A stretch of DNA of 64,000 nucleotides from Herminiimonas sp. (GCA_028292265.1 JAQGMR010000027.1:1-64000), one strand, 5' to 3'; positions 17,022 to 26,090 are shown, counted from the first letter of the stretch. Numbers and translations: made by a program. The notes: generated by a model from the sequence alone, not told the origin.

Positions 17022-19043
17022 TTAGTGCTTCTCGCCGCGCGTGGCCTTCGCCGGCGCATTTCCGGCGGGTTTCGCAGGCGGCTTGATCGGCTTGCGCGCC
17101 TCCTCCAGCAAGGCAACGCAGGGCGCCGCCTCGACCTGTCCAGGATTGATCAGCGCCAGCAGTGCGGCGGCCGGTGCGGCAAAAACGCCGAGCGCAATGG
17201 CGCCCCCGCCCTTCAAGGCGACCATGCCCTTGTCTACGCCCACATCCGGATGCTTGAAGGTGCCTTCGATATGCAACGGCGAGCGCAAGGAAATCAGGCG
17301 TATGCCCTTGCTGTGTGGGTGAATCCCCAGGTGCAGTCGCTCCTTCGCGAGATCAATAGTGCCATCGACCGTGATGGAAGCGTCCTCGGTATCGACGATG
17401 AAGCTTTTTGCCGTCATCAGGCCGTTCTTGATATCGAAGTCGGTCGCCATGCAGTTCAGTTTGACCGGCCGGTCCCCGAAAATCTTGGTGACAACCACGC
17501 TGCCCAGGTTGAGGCCGATCGCCTCGAGTATAAATTTGCTGACGGTGCCCTGGCTGACCAGTGCTTTCAGTTCGCCGTTGGCGCTGCCGAGTAATGCGGC
17601 GGGAGAATTTCCGGTCGCTCTCAAGTCGGCCGCACCATTTAGTTGGCCGAGGCTGGCCTGCATGCTTTTTACCGTTGGGAACAGCTTGCTGATCTCCAGG
17701 CCGCGGGCGTTCAGCTTCAGGGTTCCTTGCGCGGGGTCCTGGCGGCCATTGACTGTCAGGTCCATATGCAAGGTGCCGCGAGCAACGCCGAAGTCGAGCG
17801 GAGATAGCGTCAGCATCGCGTTGTCCATCTTGATCTGCGTTGACAGCTTTTCGATCGGCAGACCGGTGGTGCGGATGATTTCATGCCCGGCAAAATGGAC
17901 GTCTACATCCATCTTGCTCCAGCGGTCGGACTTGAACTTTTCAATCGGGAGCGCCTTGTCGGCTGGCTGGACAGTGGTATTGCCACGTTTCTTTTTTTCC
18001 TCCGCGCTGTCAGATCCCAGCAGGGCACCCAGGTCTTTCAAGTTCAGCAATTTTGACTCGACATCGCCGCGCAGCAGCGACCGTGGGGAATGTTGAACAA
18101 ATTCCAGCGTGCCGCCAATGTCACTCGATCCGACACGGCCTTTGAAGTGGTCATAGCGAAGATTGATGCTGCCCTTTTTCAGGTTGCCGACCAGATGGCC
18201 TTCGGTCGAGAATTTTGGTGTGTCCGGAAGAAGCAAGCCACTGAAAGCGAACAGGTCAGCCATGCTGGCGCCAAGGATTTTCAGGTTGACGTCCAGGGCA
18301 CTGAGATGCACCGGGTCGGTCAGGGCGCCTTTGACCTCTATCGTGGTACGGCCGATCTTGAGCATCGCGTCGACTGGATACCGTGCATTTTTTTGCTGCA
18401 AGCCAAGCAGTCCACCGGAGGTCCCTCCGCCAGAAATGGGTTCACCGTTGAAGCGGCCGGCGACTTCCCATTTGACGTTACCGTCCGTCACGGTGTCGAG
18501 GCGAACCGTTGCATCCGCCTTCTTCTTCCGGTCGACGAAGCGCACATTGCCGCGCAGGATATGCAAGTCCTCCAGTGCTACCGTCCAGTCGGACGGCGTG
18601 TCACTCTTCTTGAAAGTCCAGTTGTTGCGGTCCTCTTCGGCGTCCTGTTCGAGCACGAGGTTCGGCTCGGTGAGGATCAAGGAACTCAGCATGATGTGGT
18701 GCTGCAGAAGCGCAAGCGGATTCACCGTGACGTCGATTTGCTGCGCACGCGCCATTTCCCGTCCGGTGCTTGCCCAGTCCGGATTGCCCAGTCCAACGTC
18801 TTTGGCGCGCAGGTGCGGCCATGGCACCCACTTGCGCCAGCCTGCCGCTTCGCCGCCGGGACGGACCCACGCAAGAGAAAGGTCGCCGTTGATGGCGAAG
18901 GCGCGTCCGGTGGCCTCGCTCACCCGACTTTCAATCGACGGCCGGGCGCGGTTCCAGTCGAACACCGAAAGCAACGCGAGCGCCAGCGCCAGCAATGCGA
19001 AGAGCGCAAGAAGAACACCACCAGTTATTTTGAGAATTCGCAT
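17022..19043 (-). CDS. AsmA family protein
   Basis: A 673-residue inner-membrane protein with one N-terminal transmembrane anchor (about residues 5-27, very Ala/Leu-rich) and a large periplasmic part. The AsmA signature is visible near the C-terminus (DLRATGNSPAALLGSANGEL, VSKFILEAIGLNLG). AsmA-like proteins form bridge-like beta-groove structures linked to phospholipid transport to the outer membrane. The last 70 residues are Lys/Pro/Ala-rich and probably disordered. Monocistronic: 243 bases separate its start from the small lipoprotein-like gene behind it. Confidence 0.93.
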   Translation of the reverse strand: MRILKITGGVLLALFALLALALALLSVFDWNRARPSIESRVSEATGRAFAINGDLSLAWVRPGGEAAGWRKWVPWPHLRAKDVGLGNPDWASTGREMARAQQIDVTVNPLALLQHHIMLSSLILTEPNLVLEQDAEEDRNNWTFKKSDTPSDWTVALEDLHILRGNVRFVDRKKKADATVRLDTVTDGNVKWEVAGRFNGEPISGGGTSGGLLGLQQKNARYPVDAMLKIGRTTIEVKGALTDPVHLSALDVNLKILGASMADLFAFSGLLLPDTPKFSTEGHLVGNLKKGSINLRYDHFKGRVGSSDIGGTLEFVQHSPRSLLRGDVESKLLNLKDLGALLGSDSAEEKKKRGNTTVQPADKALPIEKFKSDRWSKMDVDVHFAGHEIIRTTGLPIEKLSTQIKMDNAMLTLSPLDFGVARGTLHMDLTVNGRQDPAQGTLKLNARGLEISKLFPTVKSMQASLGQLNGAADLRATGNSPAALLGSANGELKALVSQGTVSKFILEAIGLNLGSVVVTKIFGDRPVKLNCMATDFDIKNGLMTAKSFIVDTEDASITVDGTIDLAKERLHLGIHPHSKGIRLISLRSPLHIEGTFKHPDVGVDKGMVALKGGGAIALGVFAAPAAALLALINPGQVEAAPCVALLEEARKPIKPPAKPAGNAPAKATRGEKH

Positions 19044-19286
19044 GTAAGTTCCGGCGATCCGCTGCCTGCCAAGGATATTATTGATTTGACGCCGGGCCCG
19101 TCGGGCCGTTCATTACCGGGATTCCCCAGGCGCCCCACAAGTTCAGGTGCTCTTTGTGCTGCCGCAAGTTTACAGTCCGCGCCATTGTGCATCGTCAGCG
19201 GGCTCAACCGGACCTCCGCGGAACACCGACTTTCATTATTCCGGCAGACCAGGGTGCCACCTGATCCGGTGCCCGCAGTGTCAGAC

Positions 19287-19499
19287 TTAGGGCACCACGG
19301 CCTTCACCACGCCCGTGGTGGCGCTGACCGCCGTCGATCCGACGGCAACACCAACATCAACTGCGGCCGACGCCACAGACACGCCCGCTCCAACCACAGT
19401 ACCTGCGACGGCAACTACAGCACAGCCGCCAATCACGCCCGGCAACAGGCACGCGAGAAGAATGCCGGCGTTGCACTTTAAAATTCGTTCCATACCCAT
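19287..19499 (-). CDS. Small putative lipoprotein, Gly/Val/Ala-rich
   Basis: A 70-residue protein from the ATG at 19499, preceded by AAGGA. A hydrophobic stretch ends in a lipobox-like VIGGC at about residues 19-23, so export and lipidation are plausible. After the Cys the chain is almost only Val, Ala, Gly, Ser and Thr with alternating small residues (VVGAGVSVASAAVDVGVAVG), suggesting a short membrane-associated or amyloid-like beta segment. No family is recognised; similar short NCBI-type entries are usually annotated as hypothetical lipoproteins. Confidence 0.65.
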   Translation of the reverse strand: MGMERILKCNAGILLACLLPGVIGGCAVVAVAGTVVGAGVSVASAAVDVGVAVGSTAVSATTGVVKAVVP

Positions 19500-19705
19500 G
19501 CTGCCATCCTTTTCCGGCGGCCGCCAAGCCGGATCCATCTTCGGAAACTCTCTGGCTTCGCCGCCTGCTCTTGTATCGCCGCGTCAACATTACGCGGAAA
19601 CCGGCCGCAGTATAGCCGGTGAAATGTGCAGTAACATCTTTGTTGCCTGTTTTGCAGCGCCGCCGCTGCAGGGCGCTGGTTTTTCACTTTTCTTGCAAAG
19701 ACACC

Positions 19706-21118
19706 ATGACACCGACAACCTTGCTCGCGTCCCTGTGGAACGCGGCGTCCTGCGATCCTCGCGCCCTCGACCATGTCCGCCTGGAGGGTTCTGAACCGCA
19801 GTTGCCATCGCGTTTCCATGTTGGCGCAATCGCCAGCGCCACGATCGCGGCTCAGGCCCTCGCTGCGGCAGAGACGTGGCGCATGCGAACCGGGCGCATG
19901 CAGCAAGTCGAGGTGGCGATGCGACAGGCGCTGGCCATGTTTCGGAGTGAACGATTCCTCACGGTTGACGGGAAGCCCCCGGCCGATCCATGGAGCCCGC
20001 TCGCCGGCTATTACCAGGCCGCAGACGCACGCTGGATTCAGTTGCACACGAACTTTCCGCATCACCGCGACGGCGTGCTCCGGGTGTTGCAGTGCGCCGA
20101 TTCCCGCGAAGCCGTGGCTGATGCCATATCGCACTGGCGCGCCGAAGAACTCGACCAGCGCCTTGCCGACGAGGGACTGTGCGCCGCGCTGATTCGCAGC
20201 CCGCAAGAATGGCAAGCACATCCGCAGGCGGTTGCACTTGCGTCGCTGCCGCTCTTTGAAATTTTGCGCATCGGGGACGCACCCGTGGAGCCCATCGGCA
20301 GGCATTGCCACGACAACGCAGCGCCGACCCGCCCTTTGCAGGGCATGCGCGTTCTGGACCTTTCCCGCGTTATTGCCGCACCGGTGGCAGGACGCACGCT
20401 GGCGCAACACGGCGCGGACGTGCTCGCGATTGGCGCGGCGCACCTGCCCAACATTGCACCGCTGGTCATCGACATGGGTCGCGGCAAGCGCTCGGCCTGT
20501 CTGGATCTGCGCGATGCGGGGGAGCGCGATGTGCTCAACGGGTTGATCCGTGATGCGGATGTTTTCCTTCAGGCCTATCGCCCCGGCGCACTGGCGGCAC
20601 GCGGCTTTTCACCCGAAGCACTTGCCGCCTTGCGGCCGGGCCTGATACAGGTCACGCTTTCTGCCTATGGTCACGCTGGTCCGTGGGCCGGCCGGCGCGG
20701 CTTCGATAGTCTGGTGCAATCCGCTACCGGCATTGCCTGGGCCGAGGGCGAGGCAGCCGGGCTCGACAAGCCGGGAAAGTTACCGTGCCAGGCGCTGGAC
20801 CATGCAACCGGCTACCTCGCGGCGTTCGGCGCCATGGTGGCGCTGCAGCGCCGCGCGGTTGAAGGCGGAAGCTGGCTGGTGCGCGTATCGCTGGCGCAAA
20901 CTGGCCACTGGCTACAGTCGCTCGGCGAAGTGCAGGGCGGACTGGCGTCGCCAGCCGGTGATTTCACCCCTGCCGAGGTGGCGGGGTGGATGCACACAAT
21001 GGCATCGCCGCTTGGCCGCGTCACTGCCGTCGCGCCTGTGGAGCGCATGTCGGAAACTGCGCCGTATTTTGCGCTTCCGCCGGTTCCCCTCGGCACCCAC
21101 TTGCCCATATGGGCCTGA
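19706..21118 (+). CDS. CoA-transferase family III (CaiB/BaiF) with swapped domain order
   Basis: A 470-residue protein. The segment that normally forms the small middle domain of class III CoA-transferases (VEVAMRQALAMF ... PLAGYYQAADARWIQLHTN) sits at residues 60-190. The usual N-terminal part (LQGMRVLDLSRVIAAPVAGRTLAQHGADV ... LIRDADVFLQAYRPGALAARG ... YGHAGP) comes after it at 215-345, ending with QALDHATGYLAAFGAM, where the Asp is the position of the catalytic aspartate. The ATG at 19706 is chosen because upstream codons look non-coding; only a weak AAAG precedes it. Substrate unknown. It precedes the MoaD-like gene by 52 bases on the same strand. Confidence 0.85.
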   Translation: MTPTTLLASLWNAASCDPRALDHVRLEGSEPQLPSRFHVGAIASATIAAQALAAAETWRMRTGRMQQVEVAMRQALAMFRSERFLTVDGKPPADPWSPLAGYYQAADARWIQLHTNFPHHRDGVLRVLQCADSREAVADAISHWRAEELDQRLADEGLCAALIRSPQEWQAHPQAVALASLPLFEILRIGDAPVEPIGRHCHDNAAPTRPLQGMRVLDLSRVIAAPVAGRTLAQHGADVLAIGAAHLPNIAPLVIDMGRGKRSACLDLRDAGERDVLNGLIRDADVFLQAYRPGALAARGFSPEALAALRPGLIQVTLSAYGHAGPWAGRRGFDSLVQSATGIAWAEGEAAGLDKPGKLPCQALDHATGYLAAFGAMVALQRRAVEGGSWLVRVSLAQTGHWLQSLGEVQGGLASPAGDFTPAEVAGWMHTMASPLGRVTAVAPVERMSETAPYFALPPVPLGTHLPIWA

Positions 21119-21170
21119 GTCCAGAGCGTCGCCGATTGCGCAACCGAGCGCACGGGCATACAGTGCTGCC

Positions 21171-21440
21171 ATGCCTAAAATCGTTTTCACGCAGCAGTTG
21201 CGGCGCTTCACCGAAGTGCCGGAGGTCGACTCGGCAGCGACCACGCTGCGCGGCGCAATGGAAGCGGCATTCGCGGCCAACGCCCGACTGCGTTCGTACA
21301 TACTCGACGAGCAGGGGCATCTGCGCCAGCATGTCGTTGTCTTCATCGACGGCCATCGCATACGCGACCGGATGAGGCTCGACGACGCGCTCAAGCCAGG
21401 TAGCACGGTCCATGTTCTGCAGGCACTTTCCGGAGGTTGA
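21171..21440 (+). CDS. MoaD/ThiS-like ubiquitin-fold protein
   Basis: An 89-residue beta-grasp protein ending in Gly-Gly (VLQALSGG), the feature by which MoaD and ThiS are adenylated and thiocarboxylated as sulfur carriers. The internal pattern (TLRGAMEAAFAANARLRSYILDEQGHLRQHV, IDGHRI, DALKPGSTV) fits the family. No E1-like activating enzyme (MoeB/ThiF) and no molybdopterin or thiazole gene is near. The stop is two bases from the ATG of the BNR-repeat gene, so the pair is an operon. Confidence 0.88.
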   Translation: MPKIVFTQQLRRFTEVPEVDSAATTLRGAMEAAFAANARLRSYILDEQGHLRQHVVVFIDGHRIRDRMRLDDALKPGSTVHVLQALSGG

Positions 21441-21442
21441 TC

Positions 21443-22552
21443 ATGCATGACAAGGCACTGGTGGCGACCCGCAAGGGATTGTTCGAACTCGACCGAAGCG
21501 CGGCTGGCTGGCAAATTGGCCAAGCAAGTTTTGTCGGCGAACCGGTCTCGATGATTCTGTCCGACCCGCGCGACGGCATGCAGTACGCAGCGCTTAACCT
21601 TGGCCACTTCGGTACAAAGCTGCACCGGCGCGCCGCAAGCGATGACAACAACGCCAACGGATGGAGCGAGATAGCCGCGCCTGCCTTTCCGCCTCAGCCT
21701 GACTCCGCAGCCGACGATGTGGCGTGGAAGGTGACGCTGATCTGGTCGCTCGCCGCTGGCGGCCGCGACCAGCCGGGTGTGCTGTGGGCCGGCACCATTC
21801 CGGGCGCATTGTTCCGTTCACGCGACCACGGCGACTCATGGGAATTGGTGTCCTCGCTGTGGGATATGCCGGAGCGCAGGGAATGGCAAGGCGGTGGCTA
21901 TGACCACGCGGGTATTCATTCCATCTGCGTGGACCCGCGCGACGGCAATCGGGTGCTGGTCGCCGTATCCACTGGCGGCGCCTGGCTTACCCGCGACGGT
22001 GGTGAAACCTGGACCATTTCCGCCGCCGGCATGCATGCGGAATACATGCCACCAGAGCTGGCCGACAACCAGAATGTGCAAGACGCGCATCAGGTCGTAC
22101 AGTGCGCGGCTTCGCCAGACGTGCTTTGGTGCCAGCACCACAATGGCATCTGGCGCTCCGGCAATGGCGGCGCGCTGTGGGAACGTGTTCGTACCCCTGC
22201 GCCGCTTCCGGACTTCGGCTTCGCTGTCGCGGTGCATCCGAACGATCCGGATACGGCATGGTTTGTCCCTGCCATCGCCGATCAGAAGCGCGTTCCGCTC
22301 GACGCCGCAATGTCAGTAAGCCGCACGCGCGATGGTGGAAAATCTTTTGAGACGCTACGGGTGGGATTGCCGCAAAGGCATTGCTATGACCTGGTCTACC
22401 GTCATGGCCTTGCGGTGGCTGGCGACGGCATCACGCTGTTGATGGGGTCAACCACGGGCGGGCTTTGGGTCACTCCCGATGGCGGCGATACCTGGCGTGA
22501 ACTGGCACTGACGCTGCCGCCGGTATACGCGGTCCGCTTCGTTTCACCCTGA
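21443..22552 (+). CDS. BNR/Asp-box beta-propeller protein (sialidase-like fold)
   Basis: A 369-residue protein with five Asp-box turns of the SxDxGxTW type, for example RSRDHGDSWE, TRDGGETWT, RSGNGGALWE, TRDGGKSFE and TPDGGDTWR, spread from residue 115 to 355. These mark a six- or seven-bladed beta-propeller of the WD40/YVTN/BNR class. No signal peptide is present and the sialidase catalytic arginine triad is not evident, so hydrolase activity is not supported. The ATG at 21443 follows GGAGG in the end of the MoaD-like gene, indicating coupling. Confidence 0.88.
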   Translation: MHDKALVATRKGLFELDRSAAGWQIGQASFVGEPVSMILSDPRDGMQYAALNLGHFGTKLHRRAASDDNNANGWSEIAAPAFPPQPDSAADDVAWKVTLIWSLAAGGRDQPGVLWAGTIPGALFRSRDHGDSWELVSSLWDMPERREWQGGGYDHAGIHSICVDPRDGNRVLVAVSTGGAWLTRDGGETWTISAAGMHAEYMPPELADNQNVQDAHQVVQCAASPDVLWCQHHNGIWRSGNGGALWERVRTPAPLPDFGFAVAVHPNDPDTAWFVPAIADQKRVPLDAAMSVSRTRDGGKSFETLRVGLPQRHCYDLVYRHGLAVAGDGITLLMGSTTGGLWVTPDGGDTWRELALTLPPVYAVRFVSP

Positions 22553-22574
22553 ACCGGATCGCGCCCAGCGCGCC

Positions 22575-23054
22575 TTATATCGGCAAGACAATCAGGGTGT
22601 CTACACGGCTGCTATCGAGCACGACAATGCGCTTGCTGAGCTTGAGTTGGTCGCCAACCTCCTTCATGCTGTCGCGATAGACCCCCGAGAGAAACAGATC
22701 ACTTTTGCCGCTGTCCATAATGCGAACGACAGCAAAGCTTGTAATGGATTCGATGACCCCATCCTGTTCACCAGTTATTTTGGTGGCCCCGAGCAGATGA
22801 CGGTACCGATGCGGTTCAAAGATATTAGCCTTGCGCATCGAATAGATACGGTCGACCAGCATGCCTTTGCTATTGCATTGGAAAATGCCGATCGGCATGG
22901 CCTTTTTGTATGACTCGCGGCTGGTGACCTGGTAATAGCAGTCGTCAGTGAAGAACTCGGGCCAGCTCTCGTATTCTTCTTCGTCGATACAGTGCGCGTA
23001 GTCACCGACTAGAGAAACGACACGATGGTGGCGGTCTGGTTGCGACGCATTCAT
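22575..23054 (-). CDS. Aromatic-ring-hydroxylating dioxygenase beta subunit
   Basis: A 159-residue NTF2-like (alpha+beta cone) protein of the ring-hydroxylating dioxygenase small-subunit family, with YESWPEFFTDDCYYQVT and RYRHLLGAT as landmarks. Beta subunits stabilise the alpha3beta3 enzyme. The start is the ATG at 23054, which has AAGGA nine bases upstream; the in-frame ATG nine bases earlier is too close to that site. It lies 115 bases downstream of the alpha subunit gene. Length and flavour are nearest to anthranilate/salicylate-type small subunits (AndAd, NagH), by recollection. Confidence 0.9.
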   Translation of the reverse strand: MNASQPDRHHRVVSLVGDYAHCIDEEEYESWPEFFTDDCYYQVTSRESYKKAMPIGIFQCNSKGMLVDRIYSMRKANIFEPHRYRHLLGATKITGEQDGVIESITSFAVVRIMDSGKSDLFLSGVYRDSMKEVGDQLKLSKRIVVLDSSRVDTLIVLPI

Positions 23055-23169
23055 AGCCTGCATTCCTTCATTTTGCTGCGTAAGTGGTAGGCGACCAAAG
23101 GCCATAATCGGCCGCCACAGATGCCACGAGGACGGCACGCCGCACCCTTGGCGGCTGCCTCGACTTTAT

Positions 23170-24420
23170 TCAAAGCTGGAGATGTTTTCGGTACTCTTGC
23201 CAGAAGCCGCGCACCGAGGCTTCGCTCACGCGCGATTCCTGGCTTTCCACCGCGCGGCCACCCATTTCCAGAACCGTCTTTCCGTCGGTGTCGGAGCCAA
23301 TCGCGCGCTGTATGAAATTGCCGATGATCCCGTCCTCCATCGACACCAGTCCGGCTGGCCCGATCAAGTTACTCAGCGAAACCCGCGTCTCGGTTTGCTC
23401 GGCGGTGTCGTCTTCGTAACCGAATAAAATCCAGAACAGTTCGCACTCGCCGACCCCACGCGGAACCAGTAGTCGGACCGCCAACGAGTTCTGAATCTGC
23501 TGCACGATCAGGTTAGGGAAAATGCCCTGGATGGCATGCGTGACGCCGTCTTCGAACTCGGGCCAGCTTTTCAGAATGCGGCCGTCGCGCAGCGCGAAGT
23601 CGTCGCTTTGCGCGCGCAGTCCGCCGGATTCATACTCGGTGCCGCCGCCGACATCGGTTGCCATTTTGGAGAAGCTGATGTGATGGCCGCCATCGCCTTC
23701 GAGAACGAGCCCGCCCTGCATCGAGAGCCGGTTGAGCTTGAAGGTGGCGAAAAAAAGATGCAACAGGCTGGCGTGATAGGAGTCCTTGACGTTCTCCATG
23801 TACAGCTTCCAGTTGTTGTGCATGTACTGTGAATAAGTACCGAGAATCTTTATCTTCCGCGAGAAAATTCGCGCCATGTGCGCGCACATCTTCGGCCCAA
23901 GAAAGGTTTGCAGTGGCGGCGTCTCTGGCGAAAATGTGGCGAACACCAGCCCATGGAACGACTCGACGCGCAGTTGTCGCAGGTTGTGGTCGCACGTCTT
24001 GAAATCTGCCGGCAATCCGCCAATGCCGCGCACACCCTTCTGAAAGGCGACGGTCTTGAGGTTTCCTTCGAGGTCGTACGACCAATTGTGGTAAACGCAG
24101 GTGAAGCGCTCGCGATTGCCTTCCTTGTCGATACAGAGAGTGGCCCCACGATGCGCGCATCGATTGACGAAGGCGCTAAATTTTTCTGGAGCGCTGCGGA
24201 CCAGGACAACGGGCGTGTCGCCGACCGAGGAAGTCTTGAAGTCGCCAACATTGGGGACTTCAATATCAAGTCCGATGAAATTCCAGATGGCCCCGCGAAA
24301 AAGTTTTTCCTGCTCCAGCGCGTACAACGCTTCATTGGTATAGGCGGCGTATGGTACGCGGCTGACGCCTTCCACCGGCCATTGAATGGGCGTGGTGGTG
24401 TTTTCGATGCTTGCTGTCAT
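23170..24420 (-). CDS. Rieske dioxygenase alpha subunit (anthranilate/salicylate type)
   Basis: A 416-residue catalytic subunit. The Rieske [2Fe-2S] centre is given by Cys88-x-His90 (CAHRGA) and Cys108-x2-His111 (CVYHNW). The mononuclear iron site is NVKDSYHASLLH with His216 and His221, and Asp213 as the usual inter-subunit electron-bridge residue. The opening WPVEGVSRVPYAAYTNEALY and the C-terminal EMGGRAVES resemble NagG/AndAc-type enzymes that act on salicylate or anthranilate, so an ortho-substituted benzoate is the best guess. No reductase gene is seen in the cluster. Confidence 0.92.
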   Translation of the reverse strand: MTASIENTTTPIQWPVEGVSRVPYAAYTNEALYALEQEKLFRGAIWNFIGLDIEVPNVGDFKTSSVGDTPVVLVRSAPEKFSAFVNRCAHRGATLCIDKEGNRERFTCVYHNWSYDLEGNLKTVAFQKGVRGIGGLPADFKTCDHNLRQLRVESFHGLVFATFSPETPPLQTFLGPKMCAHMARIFSRKIKILGTYSQYMHNNWKLYMENVKDSYHASLLHLFFATFKLNRLSMQGGLVLEGDGGHHISFSKMATDVGGGTEYESGGLRAQSDDFALRDGRILKSWPEFEDGVTHAIQGIFPNLIVQQIQNSLAVRLLVPRGVGECELFWILFGYEDDTAEQTETRVSLSNLIGPAGLVSMEDGIIGNFIQRAIGSDTDGKTVLEMGGRAVESQESRVSEASVRGFWQEYRKHLQL

Positions 24421-24524
24421 GGGGTCCGGTTGCAGTGAGTGCTACTGGTTTGGTTGTTCGACGGAGGCCAACGCACGCGCCGCTTGCGGCGCGCGGAATC
24501 GGGAATAAGCGAAACGCGAAAGCG

Positions 24525-25517
24525 CTATTCCGCGGTTGCGCCAGACGACTTGATTACCTTCGCCCACAGGTCGCCATCCTTGGCTACGAACGCGGCCAAC
24601 TGCTCCGGCGTGCTGCCGATGGGCTTGGCGCCCAGCGCCATCAAGCTCTCACGAAATTGCGTATTGGTGAGTCCGGTGGCAATCTCTTTGGACAACCGGT
24701 GCGTGACGGCCGACGGCGTTTTGGCTGGCGCAAAGACGGCGTACCATGCGGTGACTTCAAAGTTGGGCACGCCCTGCTCTGCGAAGGTTGGAACGTCCAG
24801 ACCGGGAATTCGATGGTCGGCGGCAACCGCGATCGCCCGAAGCTTGCCGCCCTTGATGTTGGTCGCTGCCGCCGTGTACTCGATCGACATGAAAGCGATC
24901 TGGTTGCCCATCAGGTCCGTCATGGCCTGGCCCGAGCCCTTGTACGGCGTATGAATAACGTCAATGCCCGTCATGGACCGCAGCATCTCACCGGCAAGGT
25001 GATGCGGCGAACCGACCCCTGCCGAGCCAAACGCGAGCCCCGGATGTGCTTTCGCATATTTGATGAACTCCTGCAGGTTCTTGACCGGCAGGGCGGAATT
25101 CACGATGAGCACATGCGGAATCGTCGCTACCAGGGACACCGGCGCGAAATCTTTCAAGGCGTCGTAGGGTGCGGGCTTGTAGAGGGTAGGGTTAATGCCG
25201 TGGGTCGTGGTCGCGCCCAACAGAAGGGTGTAGCCATCCGGCGGCGACCGCATAACCGATTGCGAGCCGATGATGCCAGCTGCGCCGGGCCGGTTTTCTA
25301 CAATAACTGGCTGGCCCATTTGCACGTTGAGACGCTGTGCCACGCCGCGTGCAATGAAATCGAGCGCACCGCCAGTGCCGAAGGGCGCGATAAGCTTGAT
25401 CGGGTGGTCGGGATACGTCTGTGCCGCCGCCCCGACAGGGAAGACCACACCGGCTGCCAACAGTACCGCCGGCAAGAGTCGGGCCCATACCGATAATCCC
25501 TTGATGTAACGTTTCAT
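24525..25517 (-). CDS. Bug/TctC-type tripartite tricarboxylate receptor
   Basis: A 330-residue periplasmic solute-binding protein. A signal peptide (about 1-33, ending GVVFPVGAAA) precedes the mature start QTYPDHPIKLIAPFGTGG, and VIVENRPGAAGIIG is the family's ligand-loop signature. The ATG at 25517 has AAGGAA seven bases upstream. It lies between the ferredoxin and the alpha-subunit genes of the dioxygenase cluster, on the same strand, so it probably presents the aromatic acid substrate. No TctA/TctB membrane components are in the window, as is common for orphan Bug receptors. Confidence 0.95.
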   Translation of the reverse strand: MKRYIKGLSVWARLLPAVLLAAGVVFPVGAAAQTYPDHPIKLIAPFGTGGALDFIARGVAQRLNVQMGQPVIVENRPGAAGIIGSQSVMRSPPDGYTLLLGATTTHGINPTLYKPAPYDALKDFAPVSLVATIPHVLIVNSALPVKNLQEFIKYAKAHPGLAFGSAGVGSPHHLAGEMLRSMTGIDVIHTPYKGSGQAMTDLMGNQIAFMSIEYTAAATNIKGGKLRAIAVAADHRIPGLDVPTFAEQGVPNFEVTAWYAVFAPAKTPSAVTHRLSKEIATGLTNTQFRESLMALGAKPIGSTPEQLAAFVAKDGDLWAKVIKSSGATAE

Positions 25518-25651
25518 TGCCTGTTCCTTTTTGTATCGATAACACTTGCGATGCCAACCGGGCAACGACGCATGATGGACCTGATGACCGCTCGACTAAT
25601 GCCCCGCAAACCCGGGCGGGGCCACGTCTCGGCGGTATGGACGACGGCGAT

Positions 25652-25972
25652 TCAACTCGTCTTGTCTTCGATCTGAACCCAGACTTCGTCCTCGCGCACT
25701 TCCACGGGATAGACTTTCAGATCCACCGTTAGCGGAGCGCACAAAGCACGTCCGGTAGCGATATCAAATTGGCCCTGGTGCAGCGGGCATTCAATCATGC
25801 CGCCTTCCTGATAGCCGTCGGTCAGCAGCGCATCCTGATGGGTGCAAATATTTGACGTCGCACATACCTTGTTTTCCACAAGGTAAATAGCAATTGGTAT
25901 GCCCGACGGTGAGCACGCTGTTGGATACTCTGGCGAGAGGTCTGAAACTCCGGCAGCTTTTACCCAGGACAT
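25652..25972 (-). CDS. Rieske-type ferredoxin
   Basis: A 106-residue protein with Cys43-x-His45 (CTHQDA) and Cys62-x2-His65 (CPLHQG), the ligands of a Rieske [2Fe-2S] cluster, and the size of a dioxygenase electron-transfer ferredoxin. The ATG at 25972 has AAAGGAA upstream; a longer frame up to 26071 lacks coding character. It is the first gene of the dioxygenase cluster and should pass electrons from a reductase to the alpha subunit. Confidence 0.93.
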   Translation of the reverse strand: MSWVKAAGVSDLSPEYPTACSPSGIPIAIYLVENKVCATSNICTHQDALLTDGYQEGGMIECPLHQGQFDIATGRALCAPLTVDLKVYPVEVREDEVWVQIEDKTS

Positions 25973-26063
25973 AGACGTTTCCTTTCCAATAAAACCAGAA
26001 TGCAGAGCAGCGAGCCCGGGAGCCGTGCGGGAAAAACTGGGGCATTGCAGCGGCCGATTTAAG

Positions 26064-26090
26064 ATTCGCAATCGTATACGATATGCGAAT
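26064..26090. promoter_or_regulatory. 27-nt palindrome, likely GntR-type operator
   Basis: A perfect 12-base palindrome ATCGTATACGAT (26071-26082) is flanked by ATTCGCA and TGCGAAT arms, giving a near-perfect 27-base inverted repeat. The GTATAC core is typical of operators bound by GntR/FadR-type repressors. It lies 92 bases upstream of the ferredoxin start, at the head of the dioxygenase cluster. No regulator gene is adjacent in the window. Confidence 0.7.
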
